A DNA stretch of 64,000 nt, taken from positions 3,499,001 to 3,563,000 of the forward strand of contig NZ_CP036186.1 of NCBI RefSeq assembly GCF_015291885.1, read 5' to 3'. The notes beneath the pieces are model-generated. The model ran no database searches. It worked only from the letters and a program-made list of their open reading frames with translations, and had not been told where the DNA came from. The position numbers were made by a program, and so were the translations under genes. Source of the DNA: Stutzerimonas stutzeri. GTDB lineage: Bacteria > Pseudomonadota > Gammaproteobacteria > Pseudomonadales > Pseudomonadaceae. The first letter of the stretch is position 1; each line of letters opens with the position of its first letter. Positions 1-5,595 of the stretch are shown here, in pieces.

Positions 1-486
1 GCTTGTTGGACGGGATGCAGGATCGAGGAGCTTGGACGCCTTAGCACCAGCTCAACCATATTCAATGACGGCACCCCCGTCGCATTCCGTGTGGAAGATG
101 CTAAGACCAAGGCCGGGGTTCGTGAGATTCCGATTGCCTCCGCATTGCTTCCTCTATACCGGCAGCGGCTGGAGCTTGCCCAATCACAGAATGGCTATCT
201 GTTCGCGGGCAATGACAAAACGAAGTCAGGCATCCGGCTCAACGCCTTAAGTCAACGATTCACCAAGCTCAAGCGATTAGAGGGCTTCGGGGATCAACAC
301 GTATTCCATAGCTTCAGAAAGCTAACTGCCACTGAGCTTGAACAGGCAGGAGCGCCAGCACTGGTAATCCCTGCAATCTTGGGACACCTCCGAGGTGGGG
401 GCATGACTTTCGATATCTACTCTGCCGGTCCCTCTATGACCCAGAAACGACAAGCCATCGAACTACTGTCTTTCGACTTCCCGTGA
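1..486 (+). CDS. Tyrosine recombinase (integrase), C-terminal part
   Basis: The frame is open from the window edge to a stop at 486, so the N-terminus lies outside. Catalytic landmarks of the tyrosine recombinase family are visible. The first Arg is in TGCRIEEL (codon at 19-21), the HxxR box is HSFR (307-318), a second His is in LGHLRG, and the nucleophile Tyr is in FDIYSAG (418-420). The family breaks and rejoins DNA at att sites through a 3'-phosphotyrosine link. The fragment covers most of the catalytic domain and looks intact, so this is an edge cut and not a pseudogene. As the first gene of the low-GC region it is the likely integration enzyme for the element on its right (inference). 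An internal GTG at 91 is in frame but starts after the catalytic Arg, so it is not a sensible start. Confidence 0.85.
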   Translation, partial: ACWTGCRIEELGRLSTSSTIFNDGTPVAFRVEDAKTKAGVREIPIASALLPLYRQRLELAQSQNGYLFAGNDKTKSGIRLNALSQRFTKLKRLEGFGDQHVFHSFRKLTATELEQAGAPALVIPAILGHLRGGGMTFDIYSAGPSMTQKRQAIELLSFDFP

Positions 487-520
487 CGTCATCAAAACAC
501 CCATTATGAGAATGATAACG

Positions 521-919
521 CTACAGCCTTACTGGCACGGGGCTTACAGCGGACTTCCGGTTGACTATCTTGTAATGAGGTGTGGATGAAGAGAGATTTA
601 TGGAGATTAGAGAAGAGAGAAAGGGACAACTCAAAATGACTGTAGCCTTAGTGCCACGGGCCATTAGCTCTAAAAGTGTATACTAAACCCCATCCTTCCT
701 ATCTATCCCCCTTCCTTCTACTACTCACTTACCCCATACAGGAGAGAAATGAACGGATTTGTCACAAAAATGGAAACTCACCACCCCTCCAGCCTTAGTG
801 CCACGGGGCTTTGAGTGTTAGACATACCCCACCTATCTATAACTACTACTGTTATTACACAGAAATCACCCAGCTTGAAGATGAAAATCACCCTCCGACC
901 TTAGTCCCACGGGGGTTCC
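521..919. repeat. Four dispersed copies of a CCTTAGTGCCACGGG-type repeat
   Basis: The copies lie at about 521-546, 641-663, 789-812 and 895-919. The shared core is agCCTTAGTgCCACGGGgct. The first copy reads CCTTACTGGCACGGG and the fourth CCTTAGTCCCACGGG. Start-to-start distances are about 119, 147 and 105 bp, all in the same orientation. AGCC at one side can pair with GGCT at the other in copies 1 and 3. Such short, same-strand, regularly placed repeats next to an integrase resemble recombinase arm sites, initiator iterons or packaging sites. Which of these applies is unknown. Confidence 0.7.
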
Positions 920-1119
920 AGAGATTTTAGTGAGCTATATGATAGGGGGTGTGTATGGAGGTGTGGTGATATATGGATCAGGTAAGGAGGTGGTCATTGC
1001 TGAACAAGCATTTGGTAATGAATAACGACATTTAGGCTGTAGCCGTGATGTTTATTGCTTCCTGCACTACCAGATATGAAATAATTAACAAAATAGTTGC
1101 TTTTATACCCCATATAGTA

Positions 1120-1147
1120 TTGCAATTTTAGAAAAATAGTGTATAAT
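1120..1147 (+). promoter_or_regulatory. Candidate sigma-70 promoter
   Basis: TTGCAA (1120-1125) and TATAAT (1142-1147) are separated by 16 bp in a very AT-rich tract. A second TATAAT with the same GTG prefix occurs at 1278-1283 but lacks a clear -35 box. Both point rightwards to the hairpin leader and the first small genes. Confidence 0.5.
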
Positions 1148-1441
1148 TATCCCATCAGCTCAAGAATTGTTTTATACACTAAGTCCGCAATAAGACATAC
1201 CAGCAAATGTATGTGTTATTTATGCCAAAGTTGCTGAATCACACTTTAGAGCTATATCCAAAATAGCACTTTGAGTGTATAATATATTGCAAGCACAGAA
1301 GGAAGGGAGAAAATAAATATTAAACTTTTTCCCTCTCTTTTGTGACTTTTCCCGCCGTTAAAAGCGTCTAAGTTTTATATCCCGGAAAACATACCCCACT
1401 CTTGTGGGCATTGTGCGTTCTGCAGTTTTTGTGTTACCTCT

Positions 1442-1596
1442 CCTGTCGGACATATCAACCTTGGCAATTTCCTTTCCCAAGGGCTGACAGGCTTCCTCTA
1501 CGTTAGGTTTCCCCTTTCTTGGTTTGCGGGGAGTGTTAACCAGCCTAGCGTTATTTTAGCGGCAACTCTCATTCTTCAGGGTTGCCGTTTCTTTTT
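1442..1596 (+). ncRNA. Candidate structured leader or small RNA ending in a terminator
   Basis: CCTGTC (1442-1447) pairs with GACAGG (1486-1491). Inside this, CCTTGG (1459-1464) pairs with CCAAGG (1477-1482), giving a nested stem. Downstream, CGGCAAC (1560-1566) pairs with GTTGCCG (1581-1587) and is followed by TTTCTTTTT, a classic intrinsic terminator. With promoter-like sequences at 1120-1147 and 1278-1283 this could be a separate small RNA, or an attenuated leader for the gene at 1637. No known RNA family was recognised. Confidence 0.35.
1560..1596 (+). terminator. Rho-independent terminator
   Basis: A seven-pair stem CGGCAAC/GTTGCCG with a 14 nt loop is followed by a T-rich tail. It ends just before the ribosome binding site of the gene at 1637, so it either ends an upstream RNA or attenuates the small-gene operon. 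Confidence 0.7.
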
Positions 1597-1636
1597 ACCA
1601 TAAACAAATTAATTCTACATTTTGAGGAGACAGCCA

Positions 1637-1873
1637 ATGTCAATTCCTGTGGTACGCCATTGCCTATGGTGCGGACACGAACATATTACAAGACGCCAAG
1701 GAGCGTTGTGTTTGTGTAAGCAAGCTTGCTATGCAGGATTCCACCGAGCAAGAGTGAAAATAGAACCTTCTCCATCAGGTCCCGCATTTGCTCGAATGTT
1801 GGTTGAAGCTATTGAAAAGGGTGAACACCCGAACAAGAAGTACAGTTATCAAAACGAAACACCAGAAAACTAA
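1637..1873 (+). CDS. Small zinc-finger-like protein (78 aa), unknown function
   Basis: The ATG at 1637 follows GAGGAGA with good spacing, so the in-frame TTG at 1622 is rejected. The N-terminus has a CLWC knuckle (Cys9, Cys12), then Cys25, Cys27 and Cys31 (CLCKQAC). A CxxC plus CxxxC pair is typical of short treble-clef or ribbon zinc fingers. The C-terminal half is polar and basic with no clear domain. It is the first gene of the rightward small-gene cluster, after a terminator-like hairpin. DNA or RNA binding is plausible but not shown. I do not recognise the family. Confidence 0.65.
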   Translation: MSIPVVRHCLWCGHEHITRRQGALCLCKQACYAGFHRARVKIEPSPSGPAFARMLVEAIEKGEHPNKKYSYQNETPEN

Positions 1874-1986
1874 AAACCCCCCGACTCAGTTCACTACCGC
1901 TAACACGCCACAGAGGATCACAATTAGATCGAAGGCTTTCAAGTCGTAGAACAACAGAGTCTCTAATACAAAGGAGACCAATAAAA

Positions 1987-2427
1987 ATGTCCACATACTT
2001 CGTAGTAAACCGCCCGAGTAATCTTATTATCGGTACGGTGTCCACCAGCTACACCCCTCAAGACTCTAAGCTAAAGCTGTTTGTATTGGCAAACTCTAAA
2101 GCTCTTGACGCCTATTATAAATGGTTGAACAAGAATCCAGAACTCTGCCCTGATTTGGGAGAGATTGCTGCTCGCAGTGATTATGTTGCTGATTGGCTTA
2201 TCGCCAATCGTAACGATAAGCTTCAGACCCCTAACGCGGTCTTTCAAACTGAGAATCTGAATCAGCGATATCGGGAGTCACGGCCTGCCCCGATGGTGGA
2301 TCGAGAGACTGAAGTTCAAAACTTTATTCTCCGCAATCCAGACGCTGATGTATACGACGTTGCTGACGAATTCTTGTGCGGAACGACCGTAGCGCGTGCT
2401 TACTTGGCTAAATACAGATCAACGTAA
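1987..2427 (+). CDS. Hypothetical protein with possible C-terminal helix-turn-helix (146 aa)
   Basis: The start is supported by AAAGGAG ten bases upstream. No signal peptide or membrane segment is visible. The first 40 residues look like beta structure (YFVVNRPSNLIIGTVS). The middle is helical, with the run ALDAYYKWLNKNPELCPDLG. The last 40 residues (VDRETEVQNFI, then DVYDVADEFLCGTTVARAYL) have the spacing of a helix-turn-helix, with a short second helix and a candidate recognition helix. A small regulator or DNA-binding accessory protein of the element is the best guess. A hairpin 23 bp after the stop probably ends this transcript. Confidence 0.6.
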   Translation: MSTYFVVNRPSNLIIGTVSTSYTPQDSKLKLFVLANSKALDAYYKWLNKNPELCPDLGEIAARSDYVADWLIANRNDKLQTPNAVFQTENLNQRYRESRPAPMVDRETEVQNFILRNPDADVYDVADEFLCGTTVARAYLAKYRST

Positions 2428-2449
2428 CCACTGCACTGTAGACGCTTAG

Positions 2450-2488
2450 AAGTAGTGATTGAACGCCCGGTGCCATTCACTACTTTTA
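2450..2488 (+). terminator. Terminator-like perfect inverted repeat
   Basis: AAGTAGTGA (2450-2458) pairs perfectly with TCACTACTT (2477-2485), with a short T-rich end (TTTT at 2484-2487). It lies just after the 146 aa gene and may separate it from the next small operon. Confidence 0.55.
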
Positions 2489-2567
2489 CACAGCTACACC
2501 CCGCGTATTTGCTGACTCAAAACAGCCGAAAACGCCTTATCCTAGACAATTTTATGAGGTACATAAC

Positions 2568-2771
2568 ATGCAACCATGTTGCGTATGTGGGGAACCCTTT
2601 GCCCCAACAAATCGGAAACACCGTCATTGCTCTAACACTTGCGTGGCTCGTTCATATATTAGACGAGAGCGAATCAAGAAGCTGCTACGCCAACTGAGCT
2701 ACGAACAGCTTGAGTACATTGAAGCTGTAGCACAACTACAAAAGGAGGTTCAACAAGAATGCGAGACGTGA
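2568..2771 (+). CDS. Small zinc-finger protein (67 aa)
   Basis: The pattern CCVCGEPF, then 13 residues, then CSNTC (Cys4, Cys7, Cys21, Cys25) followed by an Arg/Lys-rich helix is the usual layout of tiny CxxC...CxxxC zinc fingers. In these, CGxxF and CSxxC knuckles hold one zinc. The second half (KKLLRQLSYEQLEYIE) is amphipathic helix and could dimerise. The start has GAGGT ten bases upstream. The stop overlaps the next start (ATG at 2759 lies within the last codons), so the two are translationally coupled. With the gene at 1637 this gives two zinc-finger peptides in one element; nucleic-acid binding is inferred. Confidence 0.65.
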   Translation: MQPCCVCGEPFAPTNRKHRHCSNTCVARSYIRRERIKKLLRQLSYEQLEYIEAVAQLQKEVQQECET

Positions 2772-2938
2772 TTTACCTGAAAGACAAATGCTATCAGCGC
2801 CACACGACACTGATTGAAATCGAAACACTGGCTCAACTGGAACAGATTGCATTGCGCAACCAAACAACGCTGTGTGAGGTGCTAAACGATATTTTGACTA
2901 AAGGAGTACAAAGCCATGCAACAACATCGGTTCACTGA
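2759..2938 (+). CDS. Small ribbon-helix-helix-like protein (59 aa)
   Basis: This short frame begins inside the end of the zinc-finger gene (13 bp overlap), preceded by AAAGGAGG at 2741-2748. The sequence IEIETLAQLEQIALRNQ, then TTLCEVLNDILTKGV, fits a short strand followed by two helices, as in CopG/Arc-type DNA binders that pair as dimers. Its 3' end overlaps the next gene by 23 bp. Together the three genes at 2568-3149 form one tightly coupled set. The fold assignment is by pattern only; the existence of the gene is supported by its ribosome site and overlaps. Confidence 0.5.
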   Translation: MRDVIYLKDKCYQRHTTLIEIETLAQLEQIALRNQTTLCEVLNDILTKGVQSHATTSVH

Positions 2939-3149
2939 AGAAGATTACAAGCGATTCAACCTGTTCGTAGAACATGACCTCTTCGAGACATTCAAGAGTC
3001 TGAAGATAAAGAAAAGTCTACCCGCCTTAGCCGTGCAATTGCTGAAAAGCCATCTGCTTGACCTTGAATTGAAAGCTGAGTTTGCCCGGCTGAATGCACT
3101 TGGTGGAGGTGGTGATATTCCCGTAGGTCTGGGAGACACTCGCCCGTAG
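2916..3149 (+). CDS. Small hypothetical protein, possible ribbon-helix-helix (77 aa), C-terminus altered by a tandem duplication
   Basis: AAAGGAG precedes the ATG by ten bases. The central part (LFETFKSLKIKKSLPALAVQ then LLKSHLLDLELKAEF) reads as two helices after a short polar N-terminus, which is compatible with a DNA-binding dimer. The C-terminal tail is Gly-rich (LGGGGDIPVGLGDTRP). It ends in a stop that lies inside the second copy of a 23 bp tandem repeat (3120-3165). Because 23 is not a multiple of three, the duplication changed the reading frame of the tail, so the present C-terminus is probably not ancestral. Confidence 0.55.
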   Translation: MQQHRFTEEDYKRFNLFVEHDLFETFKSLKIKKSLPALAVQLLKSHLLDLELKAEFARLNALGGGGDIPVGLGDTRP

Positions 3150-3165
3150 GTCTGGGAGACACTCG
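3120..3165. repeat. 23 bp perfect tandem duplication
   Basis: The unit cccgtaggtctgggagacac plus tcg occurs at 3120-3142 and again at 3143-3165 without mismatch. It is flanked by a longer imperfect repeat (ggaggtggtgatattcccg before, ggaggtggagatattcccga after). The unit length shifts frame and sets the stop codon of the 77 aa gene. Confidence 0.9.
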
Positions 3166-3187
3166 GCGGAGGTGGAGATATTCCCGA

Positions 3188-3547
3188 GTCCTCCAGCGGA
3201 CACGGGTGAGTCCTTAAACGGACCCGCACCGAGTCCATAAACGGACTGTAGATAGATAGAGAATACAGATAGAAAAGAAAGATAGAAATATTAGAGTCCT
3301 TCTTTAATCTTAATGTTTACTCAATGTCCGATTAGCTGGTCTTCGACCGAACGCCAATCAGACATTAGATACAGTGCATTCGAACGCTACGCATTCTCTG
3401 TGCACCGTATTAGCAAGAGCACAAGCAAAAGCTTGGTTTGTATTTGGTTTACTAATTGTTTGTGCAAGAGCCTTCGGCTCCTTACCATTTTTGTTGTGTG
3501 CAAGATCGTAGATCAGTCAAATCAAATCCCCGTGTCCGTTTACGGAC
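3188..3547. repeat. Four GTCC-N6-GGAC palindromes (operator or iteron candidates)
   Basis: The copies are at 3188-3201, 3210-3223, 3233-3246 and 3534-3547. The last three share a related core (TTAAAC, ATAAAC, GTTTAC). The first three are spaced by 22 and 23 bp, about two helical turns, so a protein could bind them on one DNA face. The fourth sits 23 bp before the start codon at 3570. They frame the hairpin region 3323-3495 and lie among genes for small DNA-binding proteins, which suggests autoregulation or origin binding. Confidence 0.65.
3323..3495 (+). ncRNA. Candidate structured RNA or origin: four consecutive stem-loops
   Basis: Stem 1: AATGTC (3323-3328) with GACATT (3361-3366), inside which GATT/AATC, GC/GC and GGTC/GACC also pair around a TTC loop. 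Stem 2: ATAC-A-GTGCA (3369-3378) with TGCAC-C-GTAT (3401-3410), with only one mismatch. Stem 3: GCACAAGCA (3419-3427) with TGTTTGTGC (3457-3465), with one G-U pair. Stem 4: GAGCC (3468-3472) with GGCTC (3476-3480) around TTC, then a T-rich tail like a terminator. Such a continuous series is rare by chance. It could be a small RNA (copy control or antisense) or a single-strand/rolling-circle origin. No known family was recognised. Confidence 0.45.
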
Positions 3548-3569
3548 TCACATTGAAATGAGGTAAAAA

Positions 3570-3752
3570 ATGAGAACTCACCTGTCCGAGAGAGCGAGTC
3601 GCGAACTCATACAGATTATGGAACATTACGGGTTCAACTCAACGAACCACACGCTAAACATTATGATCGGCAATCTTTACAAAGCACTAAATCTTAAACC
3701 CAAACACGAGGTGAATAACAATGCAATCGAACAACCAACACAACACCACTGA
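3570..3752 (+). CDS. Small ribbon-helix-helix-like protein (60 aa)
   Basis: The start is supported by TGAGGT nine bases upstream. The pattern RTHLSERASRELIQIMEHYG then STNHTLNIMIGNLYKAL suits a short strand and two helices, as in Arc/MetJ-type repressors or antitoxins. The C-terminal tail is polar. It overlaps the next gene by 32 bp in another frame, so the two are probably coupled. The GTCC-N6-GGAC palindrome 23 bp upstream is a natural operator candidate. No toxin-like partner is evident, so a regulator or plasmid-type partition accessory is more likely than a toxin-antitoxin pair. Confidence 0.55.
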   Translation: MRTHLSERASRELIQIMEHYGFNSTNHTLNIMIGNLYKALNLKPKHEVNNNAIEQPTQHH

Positions 3753-4566
3753 ACAGTTCCTGAAGCTTCCCTATGATGTGCTTGATGCAACTGGCTTCAT
3801 CGCCAAGGGTGGAGAGATAGTCAACATCACTCTTCAACAGAAGATTGTTTATTGCTGGATGAAACAACGCTGTGAGTTCTTTGCTAAGGACGGACGCGAA
3901 TACTTTGACAATGTGGATGACATTGCCGACAGCCTGAAGATCAATCGTAAAACCGTATTGGGTGCCATTCAATTCTTTAGGGACAACGGCGTTCTGATCG
4001 CGGACAAAAAGCCTTTGGGTGGTGCACGGGAGAAGTGGGTGTTTAAACGCTTCTGCGACATATCCTTTGTGAACACCAAGGACAAGGAGAAAGCCCCTGT
4101 ACAGGCCAAGGAGCAGCCCACACAAGCCCCCCAGGAGCTTGCAGCCCCGACAATGGATGACTTCGTGCCTGCTAGTGCTGAATGGGCCTCTGAAGCTGTG
4201 CCAATGGACGCATACGACGACTTCATGCCCGAGCCTGAAGACGATGGCTCTTGTGCTGATGCCCTTAGCTACAGCGAGCAGGAGGAGACGTTAGAACAGC
4301 CTGTATCTGTATCCGTGCCAGCGGCTAAGCAATTGCCCGCATCAGGAATCGACGGTATCGACCTGAGCACGTTGCCGGATATCTGCTACGAGCGGAACGG
4401 CAGTATTAATGACCGCATGTGGGATTGGCTGGAGACTCGCGGCTTCTATGTTGAAGACCCAAGCAATTGTATCGTGCACTTGAATGGCACTCGTTATGCC
4501 TTCATAGGCCGACAGTTTGAAGTGTGCACCAAACAAGTAGAGGAAGAGGAATTTAGCCCGTTCTAA
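3721..4566 (+). CDS. Winged-helix replication-initiator-like or regulatory protein (281 aa)
   Basis: Residues 1-115 look like a winged helix: helices in LQQKIVYCWMKQRCEFF, then DNVDDIADSLKINRKTVLGA as helix-turn-helix, then IADKKPLGGAREKWVFKRF as the wing. A long Ala/Pro/Glu-rich acidic linker follows (about 120-205). A conserved-looking C-terminal segment (DLSTLPDICYERNG to the end) has aromatic and Cys residues. N-terminal winged helices followed by a linker occur in initiators and in phage or plasmid regulators. It follows the hairpin region, as many Rep genes follow their origins. No rolling-circle Tyr motif, helicase or primase motif is seen. I do not recognise the exact family. Confidence 0.6.
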   Translation: MQSNNQHNTTEQFLKLPYDVLDATGFIAKGGEIVNITLQQKIVYCWMKQRCEFFAKDGREYFDNVDDIADSLKINRKTVLGAIQFFRDNGVLIADKKPLGGAREKWVFKRFCDISFVNTKDKEKAPVQAKEQPTQAPQELAAPTMDDFVPASAEWASEAVPMDAYDDFMPEPEDDGSCADALSYSEQEETLEQPVSVSVPAAKQLPASGIDGIDLSTLPDICYERNGSINDRMWDWLETRGFYVEDPSNCIVHLNGTRYAFIGRQFEVCTKQVEEEEFSPF

Positions 4567-4618
4567 ATAGCTATTTACTACGGAAAAACAACTCTGTTTT
4601 AAACGATCTGCTACAAAC

Positions 4619-4646
4619 CCACCCTGCCACCTACCATACAGGGTGG
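4619..4646. terminator. Perfect 8 bp inverted repeat after the winged-helix gene
   Basis: CCACCCTG (4619-4626) pairs with CAGGGTGG (4639-4646) around a 12 nt loop. There is no T-run, so it may be a processing or pause site and not a strict intrinsic terminator. Confidence 0.4.
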
Positions 4647-4766
4647 CAGAAACAAGCAACAAACAACCCTTAAAAACACCTTTAAAGAATTTGGCTCATT
4701 CCGAGTCAATGCCGCAGGCATCCATCGCCTGCAATTTATATAAACCATAAAAGAGGAAACACAAAT

Positions 4767-5249
4767 ATGACAATCCAAAACACCAAACAGCATGTCCAAC
4801 AGCCGATGGTCTTCTCTCCTGAAGTATTGGCAGAACGTCAGGCTAAAGCAATCGAACGCTATAAAGGCTCTCACGCTGCCTGCCAGCACGTAGATGAGCC
4901 AATCCTGATTCGCTACACAGAGAAGGTGATTGAGCTTGTAGCAGCAGGCTACAGCCTAAATGAAAAGCTTCCGTGCCGTTCGGGAAATCATTCCTACTCG
5001 GCCTATTTCAGCAAGCCAGCAGCTATGCAAGAACAAGAGATCGAAGCTCTCAAGCTTGAAGTAGAAGAGAAGTATCGGAACGAGATTGCCGAGGCAAATG
5101 CTCGAAACGAAGAATTGTTGGCTCAACAGCTTTATGAAGCTGAGAAACGAAAGCTAGAGGAAGCAGAACGCAAGAAGGATGAAAAGCTTCGTGAGCAGGC
5201 CCGTAAGGAAGCCGCTGACTTCTTCGCTTCTATTAAGGAGGGCAAATAA
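4767..5249 (+). CDS. Coiled-coil protein of unknown function (160 aa)
   Basis: AGAGGAAAC precedes the ATG. Residues 1-80 form a small mixed segment with PILIRYTEKVIELVAAGYSL. From about 85 to 155 the sequence is a charged heptad-like helix rich in Glu, Lys and Ala (for example EAEKRKLEEAERKKDEKL), so a long coiled coil is likely. No signal peptide or membrane segment is present. The stop TAA shares one base with the next ATG at 5249, so the pair is co-translated. In phage tail loci, small helical chaperones precede the tape-measure gene; by position this protein could play that part, but similarity was not established. Confidence 0.6.
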   Translation: MTIQNTKQHVQQPMVFSPEVLAERQAKAIERYKGSHAACQHVDEPILIRYTEKVIELVAAGYSLNEKLPCRSGNHSYSAYFSKPAAMQEQEIEALKLEVEEKYRNEIAEANARNEELLAQQLYEAEKRKLEEAERKKDEKLREQARKEAADFFASIKEGK

Positions 5250-5542
5250 TGGCTGACGTTAACTATATGATGAAGGGTATACAGCGAGCATTCGAGCGGC
5301 AGAAGAAACAAGCTCTTGTTGCAGAGAAACAACCTCCTGTTGCTGCTAAAGCTCCTGTTGTAGCTCCCAAGAAAGAAGAGCCTGCTCTGAAGAGCAATTT
5401 GACGGAAGAGGAAATCCAATATTATTGCAACCTCATCCACGAGGCTAACGCTCGTTCTCCAAGTCATCCCAACAACCCCACTAATCGCATCATTCGTGAG
5501 CGACTTGAGGCAATGGGCCTTCAGCCCACCAGCGCAGAATAA
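5249..5542 (+). CDS. Small protein with Ala/Pro/Lys linker (97 aa)
   Basis: The start overlaps the previous stop by one base and has AAGGAGG upstream. The N-terminus is basic and helical (MKGIQRAFERQKKQALVAEK), the middle is an Ala/Pro/Val/Lys linker (about 28-50), and the end (TEEEIQYYCNLIHEANARS to the stop) is a separate helical piece. No family was recognised. Its place between the coiled-coil gene and the tape-measure-like gene suggests a shared function. A strong hairpin (5548-5566) separates it from the next start. Confidence 0.55.
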   Translation: MADVNYMMKGIQRAFERQKKQALVAEKQPPVAAKAPVVAPKKEEPALKSNLTEEEIQYYCNLIHEANARSPSHPNNPTNRIIRERLEAMGLQPTSAE

Positions 5543-5547
5543 AGGAC

Positions 5548-5566
5548 AGGGGGCATTGCGCCCCCT
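5548..5566 (+). terminator. GC-rich hairpin between the linker gene and the tape-measure gene
   Basis: AGGGGGC (5548-5554) pairs with GCCCCCT (5560-5566) around ATTGC. It is a stable stem in an otherwise AT-rich gap, with no T-run. It may weaken or stabilise the transcript ahead of the long downstream gene. Confidence 0.45.
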
Positions 5567-5595
5567 TCCCAAACACAAACAAAGGATAACAATAT

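Larger units (their letters stand above)
487..1636. other. Gene-free, AT-rich region with repeats and hairpins
   Basis: No convincing coding frame is present. The stretch holds four dispersed copies of a repeat (521-919), a gctgtagccgtgatgtt motif (1036-1052) that recurs at 7424-7440, AGTGTATA-type motifs near 675, 1138 and 1274, a strong promoter-like pair (1120-1147), a nested hairpin (1442-1491) and a terminator (1560-1596). This would fit a control, replication or packaging region, or an untranslated RNA leader. The role cannot be fixed from sequence alone. Confidence 0.6.
3150..3569. other. Non-coding region with operators and hairpins
   Basis: No gene is supported here. A frame at 3313-3561 exists but is Ser/Cys-rich, lacks a ribosome site and lies across strong inverted repeats. 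The region carries the GTCC-N6-GGAC array and a row of four stem-loops, so an RNA or a replication/transfer origin is more likely than a protein gene. Confidence 0.6.

Noticed and set aside
521..919. CRISPR array
   Set aside because: Repeats are short, few, imperfect and spaced by more than 100 bp of unequal length; no cas genes.
2455..2697. 80-codon frame overlapping the zinc-finger gene
   Set aside because: The start lies inside a terminator hairpin and the zinc-finger frame at 2568 has clear Cys knuckles and coupling to the next gene.
3313..3561. 82-codon frame in the hairpin region
   Set aside because: No ribosome site, unusual Ser/Cys-rich composition, and it lies across strong inverted repeats better explained as RNA or origin structure.
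3570..4566. Toxin-antitoxin pair
   Set aside because: The 60 aa protein looks like an antitoxin-type binder, but the next gene has a winged helix and no toxin motif.
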